Assembly: GCA_938021455.1 (NCBI GenBank)
Contig: CALIGP010000124.1
Location: 1-6,097, forward strand
Length of the DNA: 6,097 nucleotides
Direction: 5' to 3'
From: an uncultured Lewinella sp.
GTDB taxonomy: Bacteria; Bacteroidota; Bacteroidia; Chitinophagales; Saprospiraceae
This document shows, piece by piece, positions 5,316 through 6,097 of the stretch (position 1 is the first letter of the stretch; each line of letters starts with the position of its first letter). Made by a program: the position numbers and the translations under genes. Below the pieces are notes generated by a model that was not told the origin of the DNA, searched no databases, and saw nothing but the letters and a program-made list of their open reading frames with translations.

Positions 5316-5948
5316 CTAAAACCGGTACGCTACCGATCCGATCCAACGCTTAGCCGCCTGATCCACCCGGAAGGTTTCTCCGGCTACGGCGAAGTCTTCG
5401 CCGTATTTGGCAAAGTTGCCGTCGTAGCGAATATCTACGGTAATCTTACCGATGTCAATGGAGCCACCAATGGTGTAGCCTAGATTGAAGGTATCCCAGG
5501 TACGCTCCCGGCCATCTGCATCGCGGAGATCACTGGCAGAGGAAACGAAAAAATGGCCGACGGGGCCGGCATTCAGACGTAGGAAAGCAAGCTTCCAGCT
5601 ACCGAGTACGGGCACGTTGATATCGTTGTAGCGCTCTCTGAGTATTTGAGTATTCTGCTGATCGGGATCATCAAAGCTAAAGTCTGTTTTAGCACTGTTG
5701 AGCGTGACTTCCGTTTGGATGTCAAATCGGTCCGAAAGGGGAATACGTACAAAAGCGCCAAACTGGAAGCCGTAGTCGGCGTCAGAAATGGCGAGCATGA
5801 GTTCTTCCCGGCCAGACTCGCTCAGGTCGAAACGTTCTTCCTGCAGGGACTCGGTGGCCAGGCCAGCTTTCAGGCCAAACTCAATCTGAGCGAAAGAAGT
5901 AGCCGAGAACAACAAACAGGCAATAATGGGGATGATGCGGTTGGTCAT
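5316..5948 (-). CDS. PorT-like outer-membrane beta-barrel protein
   Basis: The 210-residue protein has a signal peptide at 1-20 (hydrophobic IIPIIACLLFSATSFA, cleavage before QIEFGLKAGL). The mature part alternates hydrophobic and polar residues in amphipathic strands: FGLKAGLATE, YGFQFGAFVRIPLSDRFDIQTEVT, INVPVLGSWKLAFLRLNAGPVGHFF, FNLGYTIGGSIDIGKITVDIRYDGNF and WIGSVAYRF. The conserved order 'G-x-K-x-G' strand, then 'IPL...F-x-I-Q-x-E', then 'I-x-V-P-V', then 'GP' is that of the Bacteroidota PorT / outer-membrane beta-barrel family (about 200 residues, eight strands). It ends in Phe, the usual last residue for the outer-membrane assembly machinery. It lies upstream of the sigma gene on the same strand but is separated by 377 nt of palindromic array. 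Its role is unknown; such small barrels are structural or minor porin-like proteins. The ATG at 5948 starts the signal peptide; no Shine-Dalgarno is seen. Confidence 0.85.
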   Translation of the reverse strand: MTNRIIPIIACLLFSATSFAQIEFGLKAGLATESLQEERFDLSESGREELMLAISDADYGFQFGAFVRIPLSDRFDIQTEVTLNSAKTDFSFDDPDQQNTQILRERYNDINVPVLGSWKLAFLRLNAGPVGHFFVSSASDLRDADGRERTWDTFNLGYTIGGSIDIGKITVDIRYDGNFAKYGEDFAVAGETFRVDQAAKRWIGSVAYRF

Positions 5949-6012
5949 GATAAAAAAGCTATTGGGGTAGTTGGTTATGAAGCGACAAAGTTCGGGGTTG
6001 AATTGCCTTTAG

Positions 6013-6036
6013 GTCGTTAAAAGGCGTTAAGACGAC
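6013..6036. promoter_or_regulatory. Possible operator: paired CGTTAA repeats in an imperfect palindrome
   Basis: CGTTAA occurs at 6015-6020 and 6025-6030, 10 bp apart (one helical turn), inside flanks GTCGT (6013-6017) and ACGAC (6032-6036) that are inverse to each other. It lies about 65-90 nt upstream of the beta-barrel ATG. This is compatible with a regulator site, but only short words are involved. Confidence 0.2.
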
Positions 6037-6069
6037 TGTTATCATTCCTTTAATGTGGTTACTTTCACC

Positions 6070-6091
6070 TTCGTTACACGTACGTAGCGAA
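6070..6091. repeat. Short stem-loop at the window edge
   Basis: TTCGTTAC (6070-6077) pairs with GTAGCGAA (6084-6091) at 7 of 8 positions around ACGTAC. No T-tract follows on either strand, and the sequence beyond the window is unknown. It could be the tail of another palindromic spacer element. Confidence 0.3.
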
Positions 6092-6097
6092 CCAAAT

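Larger units (their letters stand above)
4971..5321. repeat. Modular palindromic array filling the barrel-sigma spacer
   Basis: The spacer is built from a recurring box TTTTAGACG and short hairpins. The box occurs in direct orientation at 5001-5009, 5020-5028, 5108-5116 and 5129-5137 (variant at 5075-5083), and in inverse orientation (CGTCTAAAA) at 5222-5230 and 5277-5285 (variants at 5254-5262 and 5313-5321). The direct boxes lie left and the inverse boxes right, so the whole is an imperfect palindrome centred near 5178. Segment 5077-5115 pairs with 5223-5260 with only a few mismatches. It starts next to the sigma upstream region and runs into the last codons of the beta-barrel gene. No transposase is present; it resembles a BIME-like or other structured dispersed repeat, possibly specific to a lineage. 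Confidence 0.75.

Noticed and set aside
4971..5321. CRISPR array as explanation for the regular repeats
   Set aside because: Repeats are themselves palindromic and occur in both orientations, and there are no unique spacers of constant length between identical repeats.
5949..6000. Possible Bacteroidota promoter before the beta-barrel gene (TTTG and TAGCTTTT on the minus strand)
   Set aside because: The spacing between the two boxes is about 24 nt, longer than the usual 19-21, and the -7 box lacks the final G.
5646..6020. 124-residue plus-strand frame opposite the beta-barrel gene
   Set aside because: It is antisense to a well-supported beta-barrel gene, and its translation shows no domain or signal peptide.

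Overview
The window looks like a chromosomal segment of a Bacteroidota bacterium, probably of the Saprospiria/Lewinella type. The basis is gene content: a BatE-type TPR/SH3 protein, a PorT-like outer-membrane beta-barrel, and an ECF sigma / anti-sigma / DUF4097 set. None of the starts has a clear Shine-Dalgarno sequence, which is usual in this phylum. No database was searched, so family calls rest on recognised motifs and architecture.

Layout. Positions 1-679 (+) hold the 3' part of a protein made of two similar domains, possibly NIPSNAP-like. Positions 680-1165 are non-coding: a MITE-like element with TA target duplications sits inside a copy of a second inverted repeat, and a perfect 15-bp hairpin with a T-tract follows. 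batE is at 1166-1930 (+). A heptamer repeat folding into an imperfect palindrome fills 1931-2045. An exported SnoaL/DUF4440-like protein is at 2155-2679 (+). It converges, with a 5-nt gap, on a minus-strand block. Read in its own direction, that block is an outer-membrane beta-barrel gene (5948-5316), a 377-nt spacer filled by a modular palindromic array, an ECF sigma factor (4938-4369), an anti-sigma-like membrane protein (4372-3788, overlapping by ATGA), a 137-nt spacer occupied by a cloverleaf-like inverted repeat, and a DUF4097 exported protein (3650-2685). Positions 5949-6097 are the upstream region of the beta-barrel gene.

How the genes fit together. The sigma and anti-sigma genes are translationally coupled and probably form an envelope-sensing pair. 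The DUF4097 protein is probably in the same transcript and acts outside the cytoplasm. The beta-barrel gene lies upstream on the same strand but is separated by the palindromic array, so it may be an independent unit. The plus-strand genes look like separate units; batE is not next to other bat genes here.

The most unusual aspect is the spacers. At least four different palindromic or repeat families occupy the gaps between genes, and several are built from short perfect stems with 3-nt loops. The 54-bp modular array at 4971-5321 and the nested elements at 706-1014 deserve the closest look. No tRNA, rRNA or CRISPR array was seen.
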